Part shown: positions 19,401 to 27,392 of the stretch, in pieces
Layout: the number at the start of each line of letters is the position of its first letter
Position numbering within the stretch: the first letter of the stretch is position 1
Source: SFTJ01 sp051871555
GTDB taxonomy: Bacteria > Bacteroidota > Bacteroidia > Bacteroidales > Muribaculaceae
DNA: 43,612 nt
Reading direction: 5' to 3'
Assembly (NCBI GenBank): GCA_051871555.1
Contig: JBJECZ010000032.1
Coordinates: 1-43,612 of the forward strand
Notes under the pieces: generated by a model
Database searches by the model: none
Told to the model about the DNA's origin: nothing
What the model saw: the letters and a program-made list of their open reading frames with translations, nothing else
Made by a program: the position numbers and the translations under genes

Positions 19401-19458
19401 AAGGAAGCGCAGCAGCAAGAGCCAGCAAGGCTGAGCATAGTAGTGTAAACTTCTTCAT
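16414..19458 (-). CDS. Secreted endo-beta-N-acetylglucosaminidase, glycoside hydrolase family 85
   Basis: This 1014-residue protein has a signal peptide (about 1-22), then a GH85-like TIM barrel. The landmarks are WNYTHIFGSWNHG, WSDAAHKNGTHIYSGIEFFESWG and GHDGLNYNIED. In the last, Asn214 and Glu216 occupy the N-x-E positions that act as substrate-assisted catalytic residues in GH85. The family cuts between the two core GlcNAc residues of N-glycans, releasing the glycan and leaving GlcNAc (with any core fucose) on the protein. Beta-sandwich-like regions follow from about residue 480. The last 75 residues, ending AGIYMVRMQNGQFVRTQKVIIK-like, resemble a type IX secretion sorting domain. It lies 165 bases after susD with no promoter seen between, so it is probably in that operon. 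Confidence 0.85.
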   Translation of the reverse strand: MKKFTLLCSALLALAAALPCSAQELPSSASAVVYDFEPWANRGVLQLFANAANEGRQYPTKAEFEAAGIYLDLEFARSHVRPAKILEQSTEKNVVKDVFPTRRLWMNIPSGQGKTTGGYPSSVFHSDVFSMWNYTHIFGSWNHGQQQAPGSWSDAAHKNGTHIYSGIEFFESWGTNSSSYISFITAKNPDGSFKYVDALINACLFFGHDGLNYNIEDSGYMDDNLIAFHRACYKRAKEIGFDSFHIGIYTANQSLSSGNTQYLLGDTENGKICDPMLNYSNGDFAYYGVSGSLSAAKAAMGTAEDVYQGVWIVGMNRYWTQMNSDARKEMNLCLWGEHAVSRFFQYTVGTTVMNTQENYQQLLEKGFSGGYRNPIYRPTLANTGNTFQVDGPGKANTQLATFGGLASLIPERSAIQGKLPFCTNFSLGNGEIYFYKGKKTHGSWYNMGQQDYVPTYRWLVTAAGNMASAATNIDVRFTHEDAYIGGSSIRLSGSASAAGTDIVLYRTKLNASAGGVKATVALKNGLEGTNASDLYVIVRTEGSDTWQEYALGDLTGAAWQTKTVDLSGVSQGNNIEYIGLRVKGSNDSYKMLVGQLMISDNRSAVTPAAIVKESVLTEIKEETKSTMSVKLNWSVDDAGFTTNYKERGMVYNDEVDIDHFEVLLRNGEDGKALEVARTSTWHAYIGNIDLNTYADPYVGVRSVSVDMKTYSPVVWVKLNRYENADELPAAATDVYDPTYINTSSENYQTALETRYFERITTTGADQNLDYTRNSPVGDKDDPANTNYVFEKDHVLKVAQGQTISFFYKGADLSDNIKYCFIKGYIDWDINYDFDGTSDELVFEGGQLNKGTAEIVDPGITVSITVPQDAAVGTSRLRIVASDAWFPHPGPTGGTAKGFSIDFPVEITGSNAQRAKAATYRDARDGGEADQVEGDVSAIDNVIAEQVGDMSVSVNGNMASFANAEKAWFFTPAGQCVKFVGDATQAVSVENLSAGIYMVRMQNGQFVRTQKVIIK

Positions 19459-19512
19459 TTGTTTTTTTTAGATAATTGTTAATAAAAAAGGTAGATAATT
19501 GTTTTAGATATT

Positions 19513-19556
19513 GAGAGCCCGCCGCGCAGTCGCTTTACGAGGGGCGACAGGCTCTC
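19513..19556 (-). other. Hairpin between susD and the GH85 gene
   Basis: An outer 7-bp stem (GAGAGCC/GGCTCTC) and an inner 5-bp GTCGC/GCGAC pairing form a structured intergenic element. No T tract follows on the minus strand, so it is more likely an mRNA-processing or stabilising structure than a full terminator. It could lower GH85 expression relative to susC-susD. Confidence 0.45.
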
Positions 19557-19623
19557 TCACCAGTTGTTTTAAGATATTGTGTAAAATATGATAAAAGTGT
19601 GGTTCAATTGTTGCAGAGCAGCG

Positions 19624-21402
19624 TCAGAAGTTGCCAATTCCGTCGATGTCCCACCAAACGCGAGTGGCTTGCACATCGTTTCCGCCAATGGCGTCGATGC
19701 CTGAGGTGTTGATGTCGTCAAGCCCCACAGTGGTTCCGCGGCCGGGCAACGGGATGCGTCGAATAAGGTCGCCGTCGTTGAGCGAGCCGTCGCCGTAGTC
19801 GGCTGCATTCAGCACCGGGAACAGCTTAGGATAGCCTGTGCGGCGCATTTCGGTCCAAGCCTCGTTGGAATATGGGAACAGCGACAGATATTTCTGTGTG
19901 ATAATCTTCTCGAGCTTGGTTTCGCGGTCGTCGCTTTCGTTCCATTTCACGCCTATGGTGGTTACGCTTGCAATGTTGTTGGCATCGTCCATGGGGTCGA
20001 CGTAGGTGTAAGCAACGGCTTTATCGAGCTTCATGTATTGGTCGACATATTCGGCGTACATCTGACGTTCTTCGTCGTAACGGCCTTCAACCTGAGCATT
20101 GCGTATGCCGCGTTCATAGAAGAATTGCGGAGTGCCGCCCATGCTCCAGCCACGCAAAGCGCCTTCGGCACGCAAGAAATCCATTTCCGACACCTTCACA
20201 TAGTAGAGCGGAGCGTCCATGATGTAGTCGGTGGCAAGCGACGAATAGGCACAGCGTGGGTTCACGTCGGTGCTCTGACCGCTCATCATCACCAGTCCGG
20301 CACGCAAGCCCACAATGCGGTCGTCGGCAGGCAGCACCTTGCCGGTGGCGGTGTTGGTGATAGGCGCCAGGTTATTGGTGAAGAAATATTTTGCGAATGG
20401 GTGGTCGAGGCTCATGAGAAGGCTTTCGAACGAAGCATTCAAGCGCGTGTCGCTCCACGAATTGGCAATGGTGTGCAGCGGATGGTAGAAGCAGCCGGTA
20501 ATCCAGTTGAGCGCAATCTCTTGGTCGGTGGTTTCCACCACGCCGCTTGCAACAGCTTCCTCAGCCCATTTGCGAGCCTTTTCGGGCAACGCCTTCACGC
20601 TGTGCATTGCCATGCGCAACTTGAGCGAGTTGGCAAAACGCTTCCACGAGTCAATGCTCTTGTCCATTGTGATTACGTCCACGGTGTTTAGCAGATTGTT
20701 CACCTTGGTCTTATACCACTGCGGACGCTCTTTGAAGTGGTCGAAGCAAGCCACGATGGTGTCGACATTATCCACGATTGTAGCATAGATGTCCATACCC
20801 TTGTTGAACTCAAACGGGTTGGTCTCCACGTTGTTCTTGTGGTCGACGTAAGGTATTGAGCCATAGATGTCGACCATCTCCTGAGCCGAGAAGTTGTAGA
20901 GCAGCAAGCCGATGGCTTTCACTTCGGGAATCGAATCGATGTCGGGATGGTTGAGCATGTTCACCAGATTGTTTTTCACCTCCAGGAACGAGCCGTAAGG
21001 GCCATCGCAGAAATCGTAGTTATACGAATAGGTGCTTGGCATGCGGCCGCCAAAATTCTGGTCGGCGCAAAGATAGCCCGCATAATTGTCGATGTGCAGG
21101 TTGTAGACGTATTGATACTGATGCTCTTGAGGCATGGCACCATTCTTGCCGCCGCGAATATAGTAGGATGCCGTGGGCACTTGGCGGAAGAATGTCTTGA
21201 GGTTGTTTTGCGCCTTGGTGAAACCTTCCTCAGTAATTGCTTTCTTATAGTTGATTTCGTCAGCCTTGCCATGGAAAACTTCAGGCTCAACCTCTTCTTC
21301 AGCACCGGTAAACTCGTCGGAAGGAGTGTCGAACTCCAAGCACGACATCATTAATGACAGCGGAAGTGCTAAAATAATGGCTTTTAACGAATTGATTTTC
21401 AT
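19624..21402 (-). CDS. SusD-like outer-membrane lipoprotein (SusD-like group, PF12741 type)
   Basis: This 592-residue protein has a lipoprotein signal with the cysteine at residue 21 (LSLMMSC). It contains the helical SusD fold landmarks of the divergent SusD-like group: LLLYNFSAQEMVDIYGSIPY, WKRFANSLKLRMAMH, YYVKVSEMDFLRAEGALRGW and IITQKYLSLFPYSNEAWTEMRRTGYP. This group is paired with SusC proteins in loci that include N-glycan-degrading ones. It should bind the glycan at the surface and form the lid on the SusC encoded 39 bases upstream. The GH85 gene follows. Confidence 0.93.
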   Translation of the reverse strand: MKINSLKAIILALPLSLMMSCLEFDTPSDEFTGAEEEVEPEVFHGKADEINYKKAITEEGFTKAQNNLKTFFRQVPTASYYIRGGKNGAMPQEHQYQYVYNLHIDNYAGYLCADQNFGGRMPSTYSYNYDFCDGPYGSFLEVKNNLVNMLNHPDIDSIPEVKAIGLLLYNFSAQEMVDIYGSIPYVDHKNNVETNPFEFNKGMDIYATIVDNVDTIVACFDHFKERPQWYKTKVNNLLNTVDVITMDKSIDSWKRFANSLKLRMAMHSVKALPEKARKWAEEAVASGVVETTDQEIALNWITGCFYHPLHTIANSWSDTRLNASFESLLMSLDHPFAKYFFTNNLAPITNTATGKVLPADDRIVGLRAGLVMMSGQSTDVNPRCAYSSLATDYIMDAPLYYVKVSEMDFLRAEGALRGWSMGGTPQFFYERGIRNAQVEGRYDEERQMYAEYVDQYMKLDKAVAYTYVDPMDDANNIASVTTIGVKWNESDDRETKLEKIITQKYLSLFPYSNEAWTEMRRTGYPKLFPVLNAADYGDGSLNDGDLIRRIPLPGRGTTVGLDDINTSGIDAIGGNDVQATRVWWDIDGIGNF

Positions 21403-21441
21403 ATTAAATGTATCTGTGTGATTTTTGTAAGACGTGTTGAC

Positions 21442-24400
21442 TTAAAATTCCAGCTTGAGGTTTACACCCACCGAACGAGTAGAAGGCATGTTGAACACAT
21501 CGAATGCGCCAAGACCGTTCTTTGTTGAGAGTGAAATATCGGGGTCGACCGGTGCATCTTTGTAGATGAAGAACAGGTTACGACCAACCACCGAGAGCTG
21601 CAAGTTTTTGATGAAACCGCCAATAAGGTTGCGCCAGCCGTAAGAGAGCGAGAGCTCGGCAAGGCGGAAGTTAGTGGCGTTGTAGACGTATTCGGTGGCA
21701 AACACTTGTCCGCCCACTGTCTTGTAGTATTCCTCCACAGGCACCACTTGACCATCGACCATCATGCCCGGTTTTTGAGTGCCGTCGGCAGCGGTCCACA
21801 CAATGTTGCCGGCTTCGGCAGCCAGGCGAGCGGCGCCAGTGCGCTCCGACACGCCATAGTTGTCGAGATAAGCCTCGGTGATTGACATTGTTTTGCCGCC
21901 AATGCGTCCGCTGATGAGGAAGTAGAGCGAGAGGTCTTTCCAGCTCACGGTGTTGCTCCAACCAATGTTGTATTTCGAGTTCATGTTGCCCAGATATACA
22001 TATTGGTCGGTTGACAGCTGCGGAACGCCGGCTTTTGTAAAGGCGATTGAGCCGTCGGCGTTGCGCTTGAAGTCGAGGGCATACATGTCGCCATACGAGC
22101 CGCCCTTTTCGTAGCGCACCACAACGTGTCCGTTAGCAATTTTTTGCTCCATCTTGGCAGGATTGCCGCGGTCGTCGGTGTAGGTTTTCACAATCTTGTT
22201 GGCGTTGAAGGTGAAGTTGATGCCCGATTTCCATTTCCAGTCGTGGTTCGACACAATGTCGTAGGTGAGGGTGGTTTCAATACCCTGGTTACGAATCAAA
22301 CCGGTGTTGACAGGCTTAGCCTTTCCGCCTGTGGTGGCGCTCACAAAATAGCTGTTTGTGAGGTCGGTGTGATAGTATGTGAGGTCCCAGTTGAGGGCGT
22401 TGCGGAACATCGAGATGTCGAAACCGGCTTCGAACGACTTCGATTTTTCGGGTCGAGGATTGTCGAAATAGCCATAGCCCGAGCCTGAGATGGCACCTGT
22501 TGAGAGGTCGGTGGTGCCTTTGGCAAAGAACAAGTTAGGAATAGAGTTACCCACTTCGGAGTACGAAGCACGCAGCTTGAGGTGAGTGATTACAGCCGGC
22601 AGATGGGCATATTTGTGCACCAGCGTGTTAGCGCCAATCGACCAATATCCGTAGTTGTCGGGCGTGCCGCGGTCGGTGAACTGGCGGAATGCACGATACC
22701 AGTCCTGACGGTAGCTACCTTCTACGTACACCATCTCTTTCCAACCCACTTGACCGGTGAAGAACAAGCCTTTGTCCCAATTCGATTGCTTCGAATAGGT
22801 AGTGCCGTTGCCGTTCCAGCCGGCATCGGGTTCAAAGAAGTTCACGATGGTTGGCAGCTGCGTCATCGAACCGGCATTGTAATAGGTTGCCGATGTCCAA
22901 ATTTTTTGCGTTTCGCCCTTGGTGGTGTGACCCGACCAACCCAGCGATGCCGACACGTCGTAGTCGCCATAACCCTTGTTGTAGCTTGCCATAACGTCGA
23001 CGTAAACGTCGTTGCTGCTGATTATGTCCTGACCATATACGCCGTAGTCTTCCATCGAAGCCACATTCCAAGTGGTGGCATAGCGGTTGGTGAAGCCCTT
23101 AAACTTCGAGCGGTCCATGTTCAAGCGACCTTGCAGCGACAGCCCGTCGAACACCTCGTAGCGAGCCGACACCGAGCCGTAGGCGCGTTCTTCAACCGAC
23201 TGACCGCGGTTTTGATTCACCAGCCAATAGGGGTTGTTATGCCCGGCTGTGAAATAAGCCCACTGCTGTCTCGGGCCGCTCAGCTCGATGGTTCCGCTCA
23301 CGCGGTTACCAGCCTTGTTGAAATAGGTGTGATTATTCGATGTCCATGTGCCGTCAGCCACATAGTTTTCGCGATAGTAGTCCATATCCACATTTCGCGA
23401 TGCCAGATAGAGGTCGTAGAGCGGATTGAGCACGGTGCCGCCACCCGGACGGTTGCGGTTGCGGGCATACACATAGTTGAGCGACACGTCGATGTTAAGC
23501 TTGTTGTTGAACAACGAATAGCTTTGACGAAGCGAGAGTGTATTACGGTTGTACGTGTTGTTTGGCACCATGCCGTCGGAATGGGCATTGGCATAAGAGA
23601 AATAGGTGCGAACCTTCTCGGTGCCGCCGCTCATGCTCACCGAGTTGTTCCATGTCACGCCGGTCTCAAAGAAATCGGCAATGTCGTCCTTGGCAAAGTT
23701 GCGAAGCTTGGCACCTTGATAAGCCAGCTCCTCGGAGGTCATGTCAGCCACCTTCTTGCCCCAGCTTTCGGGCGTGAGGGTGCCGGCTGCCAGGTTCAGG
23801 GCTGCGCCATAAACATTCTGGATTTTTGGCTTGGTGAGTGCCTTCTCGAATGTCACATTCGAGTTCACCGAGATGGCAATCTTGCCTTCCTTGCCTTTCT
23901 TGGTGGTAATCATGAGCACGCCGTTGGCTGCCGCGCTACCATAAAGCGCCGCAGCATTTGCGCCCTTGAGCACGTTGATGCTCTCGATGTCGTCGGGGTT
24001 GATGAGCGAAAGCGCATCGCCGCCTTCCGACGAGTTTGAATAGGTCAATCCGCTGCCGTCCGACCAGCTTGAGGCTGCATTGCCCACCTGATTGGTCATA
24101 GGCACACCGTCGACAACAATCAGCGGGCTGTTGTTACCCATCACCGACTTGTTGCCGCGAATGAGAATCTTCGACGTGCCGCCGGCGCCGCCTGCCGATT
24201 GCGTAATCGACACGCCCGACACCTTGCCCGACAAAGCATTCACGAAGTTGGAATCTTGCACTTTCATCAGGTCGTCGCTCTTTATCACTTGCGTGGCATA
24301 GGTGAGCGATGCCTCTTTGCGCTGGATACCCATGGCGGTAACCACAATTTCCTGCAATTGCTGAGAGCTGAGTTCGAGTTGAACATCAATTGGGGTGCCG

Positions 24401-24708
24401 TTCCAAATCACCTCCACCGGCTTGTAGCCGATAGCCGAAATCTTCAGCTTCGAGCCTTGGGCAACATCCACAATCGAGAAATTTCCGTCGAGGTCGGTTC
24501 CTCCGCCCTTATTGTTCGAGCCCACCACAAAAATCGTGGCGCCGATGAACGGGTCGCCCATCTCATCTTTCACAACGCCTCGCGCTGTGGTGGCTTGCTC
24601 CGCTTGCGGAGCAATCGGTTCTGCTTGTACGCTTACAGCATTGGCTGCCGGCATCAATAAACAAGCAACAACCACAAATCTTTTTACATAGTGTAATGGT
24701 TTGAGCAT
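21442..24708 (-). CDS. SusC/RagA family TonB-linked outer-membrane transporter, second copy
   Basis: This 1088-residue protein has a signal peptide ending about residue 29, a carboxypeptidase-regulatory-like domain (about 40-115) with GATIFVVGSNNKGGGTDLDGNFSI, a TonB-box-like QEIVVTAMGIQRKEASLTYA stretch and a plug domain with the ILIRGNKS and SINVLKGANAAALYGSAAANGVLMITTKKG hallmarks. A large barrel follows, ending SVGVNLKLEF. The MGIQRKEASLTYATQ stretch places it in a different SusC subgroup from the copy at 7245-10406, so the two loci did not arise by simple local duplication. It should import glycans released by the GH85 enzyme of the same operon. The promoter lies unusually far upstream. 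Confidence 0.97.
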   Translation of the reverse strand: MLKPLHYVKRFVVVACLLMPAANAVSVQAEPIAPQAEQATTARGVVKDEMGDPFIGATIFVVGSNNKGGGTDLDGNFSIVDVAQGSKLKISAIGYKPVEVIWNGTPIDVQLELSSQQLQEIVVTAMGIQRKEASLTYATQVIKSDDLMKVQDSNFVNALSGKVSGVSITQSAGGAGGTSKILIRGNKSVMGNNSPLIVVDGVPMTNQVGNAASSWSDGSGLTYSNSSEGGDALSLINPDDIESINVLKGANAAALYGSAAANGVLMITTKKGKEGKIAISVNSNVTFEKALTKPKIQNVYGAALNLAAGTLTPESWGKKVADMTSEELAYQGAKLRNFAKDDIADFFETGVTWNNSVSMSGGTEKVRTYFSYANAHSDGMVPNNTYNRNTLSLRQSYSLFNNKLNIDVSLNYVYARNRNRPGGGTVLNPLYDLYLASRNVDMDYYRENYVADGTWTSNNHTYFNKAGNRVSGTIELSGPRQQWAYFTAGHNNPYWLVNQNRGQSVEERAYGSVSARYEVFDGLSLQGRLNMDRSKFKGFTNRYATTWNVASMEDYGVYGQDIISSNDVYVDVMASYNKGYGDYDVSASLGWSGHTTKGETQKIWTSATYYNAGSMTQLPTIVNFFEPDAGWNGNGTTYSKQSNWDKGLFFTGQVGWKEMVYVEGSYRQDWYRAFRQFTDRGTPDNYGYWSIGANTLVHKYAHLPAVITHLKLRASYSEVGNSIPNLFFAKGTTDLSTGAISGSGYGYFDNPRPEKSKSFEAGFDISMFRNALNWDLTYYHTDLTNSYFVSATTGGKAKPVNTGLIRNQGIETTLTYDIVSNHDWKWKSGINFTFNANKIVKTYTDDRGNPAKMEQKIANGHVVVRYEKGGSYGDMYALDFKRNADGSIAFTKAGVPQLSTDQYVYLGNMNSKYNIGWSNTVSWKDLSLYFLISGRIGGKTMSITEAYLDNYGVSERTGAARLAAEAGNIVWTAADGTQKPGMMVDGQVVPVEEYYKTVGGQVFATEYVYNATNFRLAELSLSYGWRNLIGGFIKNLQLSVVGRNLFFIYKDAPVDPDISLSTKNGLGAFDVFNMPSTRSVGVNLKLEF

Positions 24709-24928
24709 GATTTTTTGGTTAGTTGTTTTATAGTTATTGTATAGATTATTTCAGTTATGTGTATTAATTAATTAAATTGTGTATCTCTGTGCAAAGCATC
24801 GCTTGCGCTGGTTGAATATAGCTTATAGTTGTTTCGAATCCTAAAAAAAGTAATAATTAAACAATAATCATCATTCAAATATCAACCGGTTTTTTAGGCA
24901 AATCACCAAATAAAAGCTATGATTAGTG

Positions 24929-24961
24929 CAAATATATACACAAGCGTCCCACATTACCAAA
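24929..24961 (-). promoter_or_regulatory. Promoter of the susC-susD-GH85 operon
   Basis: On the minus strand TTTG (24961-24958), a 21-base spacer and TATATTTG (24936-24929) give one of the best consensus Bacteroidetes promoters in the window. Transcription should begin near 24922. Confidence 0.7.
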
Positions 24962-25367
24962 TTTTTCACAACAAAAAATTAGAATTATTTAAAAGTTTTA
25001 TTTTTGTCATTCCACAAGTGACGCAATGCCCAATCAGGCGTTTTTCACCACTAAAGCGAAAAAAGGAACACTAAATACTTATTGTATTTTTTACATCTAT
25101 TAATACAAATTTCTTACATTATCCCAATTTATTACACTCTCATTGTTAATACGTTACAAACAAAAACATCTGATGCGCCTCACAACACCCTCAAAAATAT
25201 GTCGGCGAAAAGGTGACAAACTTCACTCTCGATACTGACAATTTTTAGTCTAAAATATGCCAAAAGTTACTCCCATAGCCCAAGGCACACATTTTGCAAT
25301 ATACCACTATCGAAAACCAAAGGTCCACCGATGAGGGCTGGCGGAATTCAGAACAAAACAAAAAAAC

Positions 25368-25372
25368 GGAGG
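25368..25372 (+). promoter_or_regulatory. Strong Shine-Dalgarno site before the hsp20 gene
   Basis: GGAGG nine bases before the ATG is an excellent ribosome binding site. Most genes in this window have none, as is usual in Bacteroidetes. It fixes the start at 25382. Confidence 0.7.
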
Positions 25373-25381
25373 TATAAGATT

Positions 25382-25810
25382 ATGTTACCTGTTATTAGTA
25401 GAAATTGGTTTCCAACATTGTTCGACGACATGTTCAACAACGATGAATGGTTTACAAAATTCAATGCCACTACACCTGCAGTGAACATAAAAGAGGACTC
25501 GAAGGAGTACGTAATGGAAATTGCTGCTCCGGGACTCAAGAAAGAGTTCTGCAGAGTGAACGTGACAAACGACGGATGCCTCGAAGTTGCCATCGAGAAC
25601 AAACTCGAGCACAAGGACGAGAACAAGAAGTTGCACTATCTGCGTCGCGAGTTTGCTTACACCAACTATCAGCATCGCTACGAGTTGCCTGACAACATCG
25701 ACCGCGAGAAAATCGCTGCCACTGTTCACGACGGCGTGCTCGAAGTGACTCTGCCAAAATTGACGGTTGAAGCCGAGGAAAAGAACAATCGCCAGATTGA
25801 AATCTTGTAA
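25382..25810 (+). CDS. Small heat-shock protein, Hsp20/alpha-crystallin family
   Basis: This 142-residue protein has an alpha-crystallin domain (about 30-130) with TPAVNIKEDSKEYVMEIAAPGL and the signature HDGVLEVTLPK. The C-terminal Ile-x-Ile motif (QIEIL) docks between subunits in the oligomer. It is an ATP-independent cytoplasmic chaperone that holds unfolding proteins. The start at 25382 was chosen because the family motif begins with MLPVISRNW and a perfect GGAGG lies at 25368-25372, nine bases upstream; an upstream in-frame ATG at 25331 adds an unrelated basic peptide. It is monocistronic, followed by two terminator-like structures. Confidence 0.95.
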   Translation: MLPVISRNWFPTLFDDMFNNDEWFTKFNATTPAVNIKEDSKEYVMEIAAPGLKKEFCRVNVTNDGCLEVAIENKLEHKDENKKLHYLRREFAYTNYQHRYELPDNIDREKIAATVHDGVLEVTLPKLTVEAEEKNNRQIEIL

Positions 25811-25862
25811 CACTCACGCCGATTCCGCTCACGAGCTTCGTTGATGGCTCGTCAAACAATTG

Positions 25863-25965
25863 GCTCACTCAGACTTTTTTGCGATTTTATGAGATTATCG
25901 TTCAGAAAGCAATTCCTCTGACCTAATCAAATTTAATCCTTACAAAAATCTGAGTGAGCTTTTTT
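25863..25965 (+). terminator. Large stem-loop with T tract after hsp20 (terminator or small RNA 3' end)
   Basis: GCTCACTCAGA at 25863-25873 pairs perfectly with TCTGAGTGAGC at 25949-25959. The pairing continues inward, TTTTTG with CAAAAA, after a 2-nt bulge. Six T's follow. The closing loop is about 60 nt and contains a small CAGA/TCTG hairpin. It could be the hsp20 terminator or a structured small RNA. Confidence 0.6.
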
Positions 25966-26141
25966 GTGTCCGTCCTCTGCCAGCCGGGCTGCCACCCGCG
26001 GCACTAACACACGGCTCGCATCTCTAACACCCCACCCGCGGCGAGCACAAAACCGCCACGACAAATGCCACCAAAGGCTCAATTGTGGCTACTCACGCAC
26101 GAAATATGTCAACATTTCTAAATAGGGATATTCCCAACCCA

Positions 26142-26185
26142 CTTGAGCGCAGAGCCACATCTGCGCCCTGCGCTCAAGCTTTTTT
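26142..26185 (+). terminator. Strong Rho-independent terminator upstream of the pilus genes
   Basis: A perfect 11-bp stem (CTTGAGCGCAG/CTGCGCTCAAG) with a 15-nt loop is followed by CTTTTTT. It is about 330 bases past the hsp20 stop and 127 bases before the next gene. Confidence 0.8.
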
Positions 26186-26311
26186 CTTAAACCTTTTCAG
26201 CAAAACAGGCTGAAAGCCAAGAATTGTAATTGTACAAACTCTTGAACAATACCCAGGGCTGCGAGTAAAGCCCAGCGAGCAAATATATTTTTATAAAAAC
26301 AGCAAGGATAA

Positions 26312-27322
26312 ATGAAGTTATATATTAAAAAAGGAGTAAAAGCGATATTCACAATAGTGCTATGCGCAATGGCGTTGACCAGTTGCGACGACTCGTTCTT
26401 CAACGGCGAAGGCGATTGCGACCCGCACTACCGCGTGAAATTCCGTTACGACTACAATATGAAATACGCCGATGCGTTTGCCCACGAGGTGAACACGGTG
26501 ACACTCTATCTGCTCGATGCCAATGGCAATATTGTTTATGAGAACACAGAAAGCGGCGCAGCGTTGGCAGCCGACGACTACGCGATGACGGTGGACATCG
26601 AGCCGGGCACCTACAACATGCTTGTGTGGTGCGGCACTGCCGACAAGCAGTCGTTCGAAGCACCCCAAGCCGCCAAAAAGGAGCAGCTCACGCGCAAACT
26701 CAAGCGCAAGCAAGCCAACGACGGCAAGGCGATTGTCGACACCGATATCGACCGCCTGTTCCACGGCTACGTGGCAGGGCAAGTGTTTGAGCGCAGCGAA
26801 GGCATTCACACCTACACTGTGCCATTGATTAAAGACACCAACAACGTTCGCGTGGTGCTGCAGCAGCTATCGGGCGAACCGGTTGACAAAGATAATTTCG
26901 ATTTCACCATCACCGACGACAACGGATTCATGAACTGGGACAACAAGCTCATGGCCGACGCCACCCTCAACTACAAGGCTTGGCGCAAAGATGTTGGCAG
27001 CGCCGACATCGAAACCGGCGACGGAGCATCGTCGTTTGGTGCTTGTCTGGCAGAATTCACCATCTCGCGCCTTGTCACCTCGCACAATCCGCGCCTGACG
27101 GTGACCAACAGCCACACCGGCGAAATCGTGTTCTCAATTCCGCTCAAAGACTACTGCCTGATGGTGAAAGGCTTCTATAACCGCGATATGGCAGACCAAG
27201 AATACCTCGACCGCCAGGACGAATACAACATGGTGTTCTTCCTCGACGACGGAATGCGCTGGATTAGTTCTTACATCTACATCAACTCGTGGAAAGTGGT
27301 GTTGCAAAACTCCGGAATTTGA
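26312..27322 (+). CDS. FimB/Mfa2 family pilus anchor lipoprotein
   Basis: This 336-residue protein has a lipoprotein signal with the cysteine at residue 25 (MALTSC), followed by Asp-Asp. The mature start, with GDCDPHYRVKFRYDYNMKYADAF and the VTLYLLDANGNIV stretch, is the characteristic opening of the FimB/Mfa2 family. These proteins anchor type V pili in the outer membrane and limit fibre length. Unlike the two genes downstream, it lacks an early Thr-Arg/Lys processing site, consistent with an anchor that stays in the membrane. Four further cysteines lie in the mature protein. It is the first gene of a five-gene plus-strand cluster; 70 bases separate it from the next. Confidence 0.88.
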   Translation: MKLYIKKGVKAIFTIVLCAMALTSCDDSFFNGEGDCDPHYRVKFRYDYNMKYADAFAHEVNTVTLYLLDANGNIVYENTESGAALAADDYAMTVDIEPGTYNMLVWCGTADKQSFEAPQAAKKEQLTRKLKRKQANDGKAIVDTDIDRLFHGYVAGQVFERSEGIHTYTVPLIKDTNNVRVVLQQLSGEPVDKDNFDFTITDDNGFMNWDNKLMADATLNYKAWRKDVGSADIETGDGASSFGACLAEFTISRLVTSHNPRLTVTNSHTGEIVFSIPLKDYCLMVKGFYNRDMADQEYLDRQDEYNMVFFLDDGMRWISSYIYINSWKVVLQNSGI

Positions 27323-27392
27323 AGTAATTTAGCAATACCTTAATCGTGACAGAAACCAACATAAAAAAGTGAATAAAAACAAATAATTGACG

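Larger units (their letters stand above)
24709..25381. other. AT-rich divergent control region between susC and the small heat-shock gene
   Basis: No gene is supported in these 673 bases, which are far more AT-rich than the flanking coding DNA. On the minus strand a good promoter at 24929-24961 leaves a leader of about 210 nt before susC. On the plus strand a -7 match TATTTTTG at 24999-25006 points toward the heat-shock gene but lies about 375 bases from its start and lacks a clear -33 box. No tRNA or protein-like frame was seen. Confidence 0.55.
25811..26311 (+). other. Intergenic region with two structured terminator-like elements
   Basis: No protein gene is supported in these 501 bases. 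They contain an ACGAGC/GCTCGT hairpin at 25831-25852, the long stem at 25863-25965, a GC-richer stretch of about 175 bases with no frame of note, and a strong terminator at 26142-26185. No consensus -7 box was found before the pilus genes; TATATTTT near 26283 is the nearest. Confidence 0.5.

Noticed and set aside
22582..24039. 485-residue open frame on the plus strand across susC
   Set aside because: It is fully antisense to a confident SusC gene, with no promoter or recognisable motif; explained by codon bias.
24709..25381. Possible origin, integration site or phage remnant in the AT-rich region
   Set aside because: No DnaA-box cluster, direct repeats, integrase or tRNA was seen; promoters explain the location.
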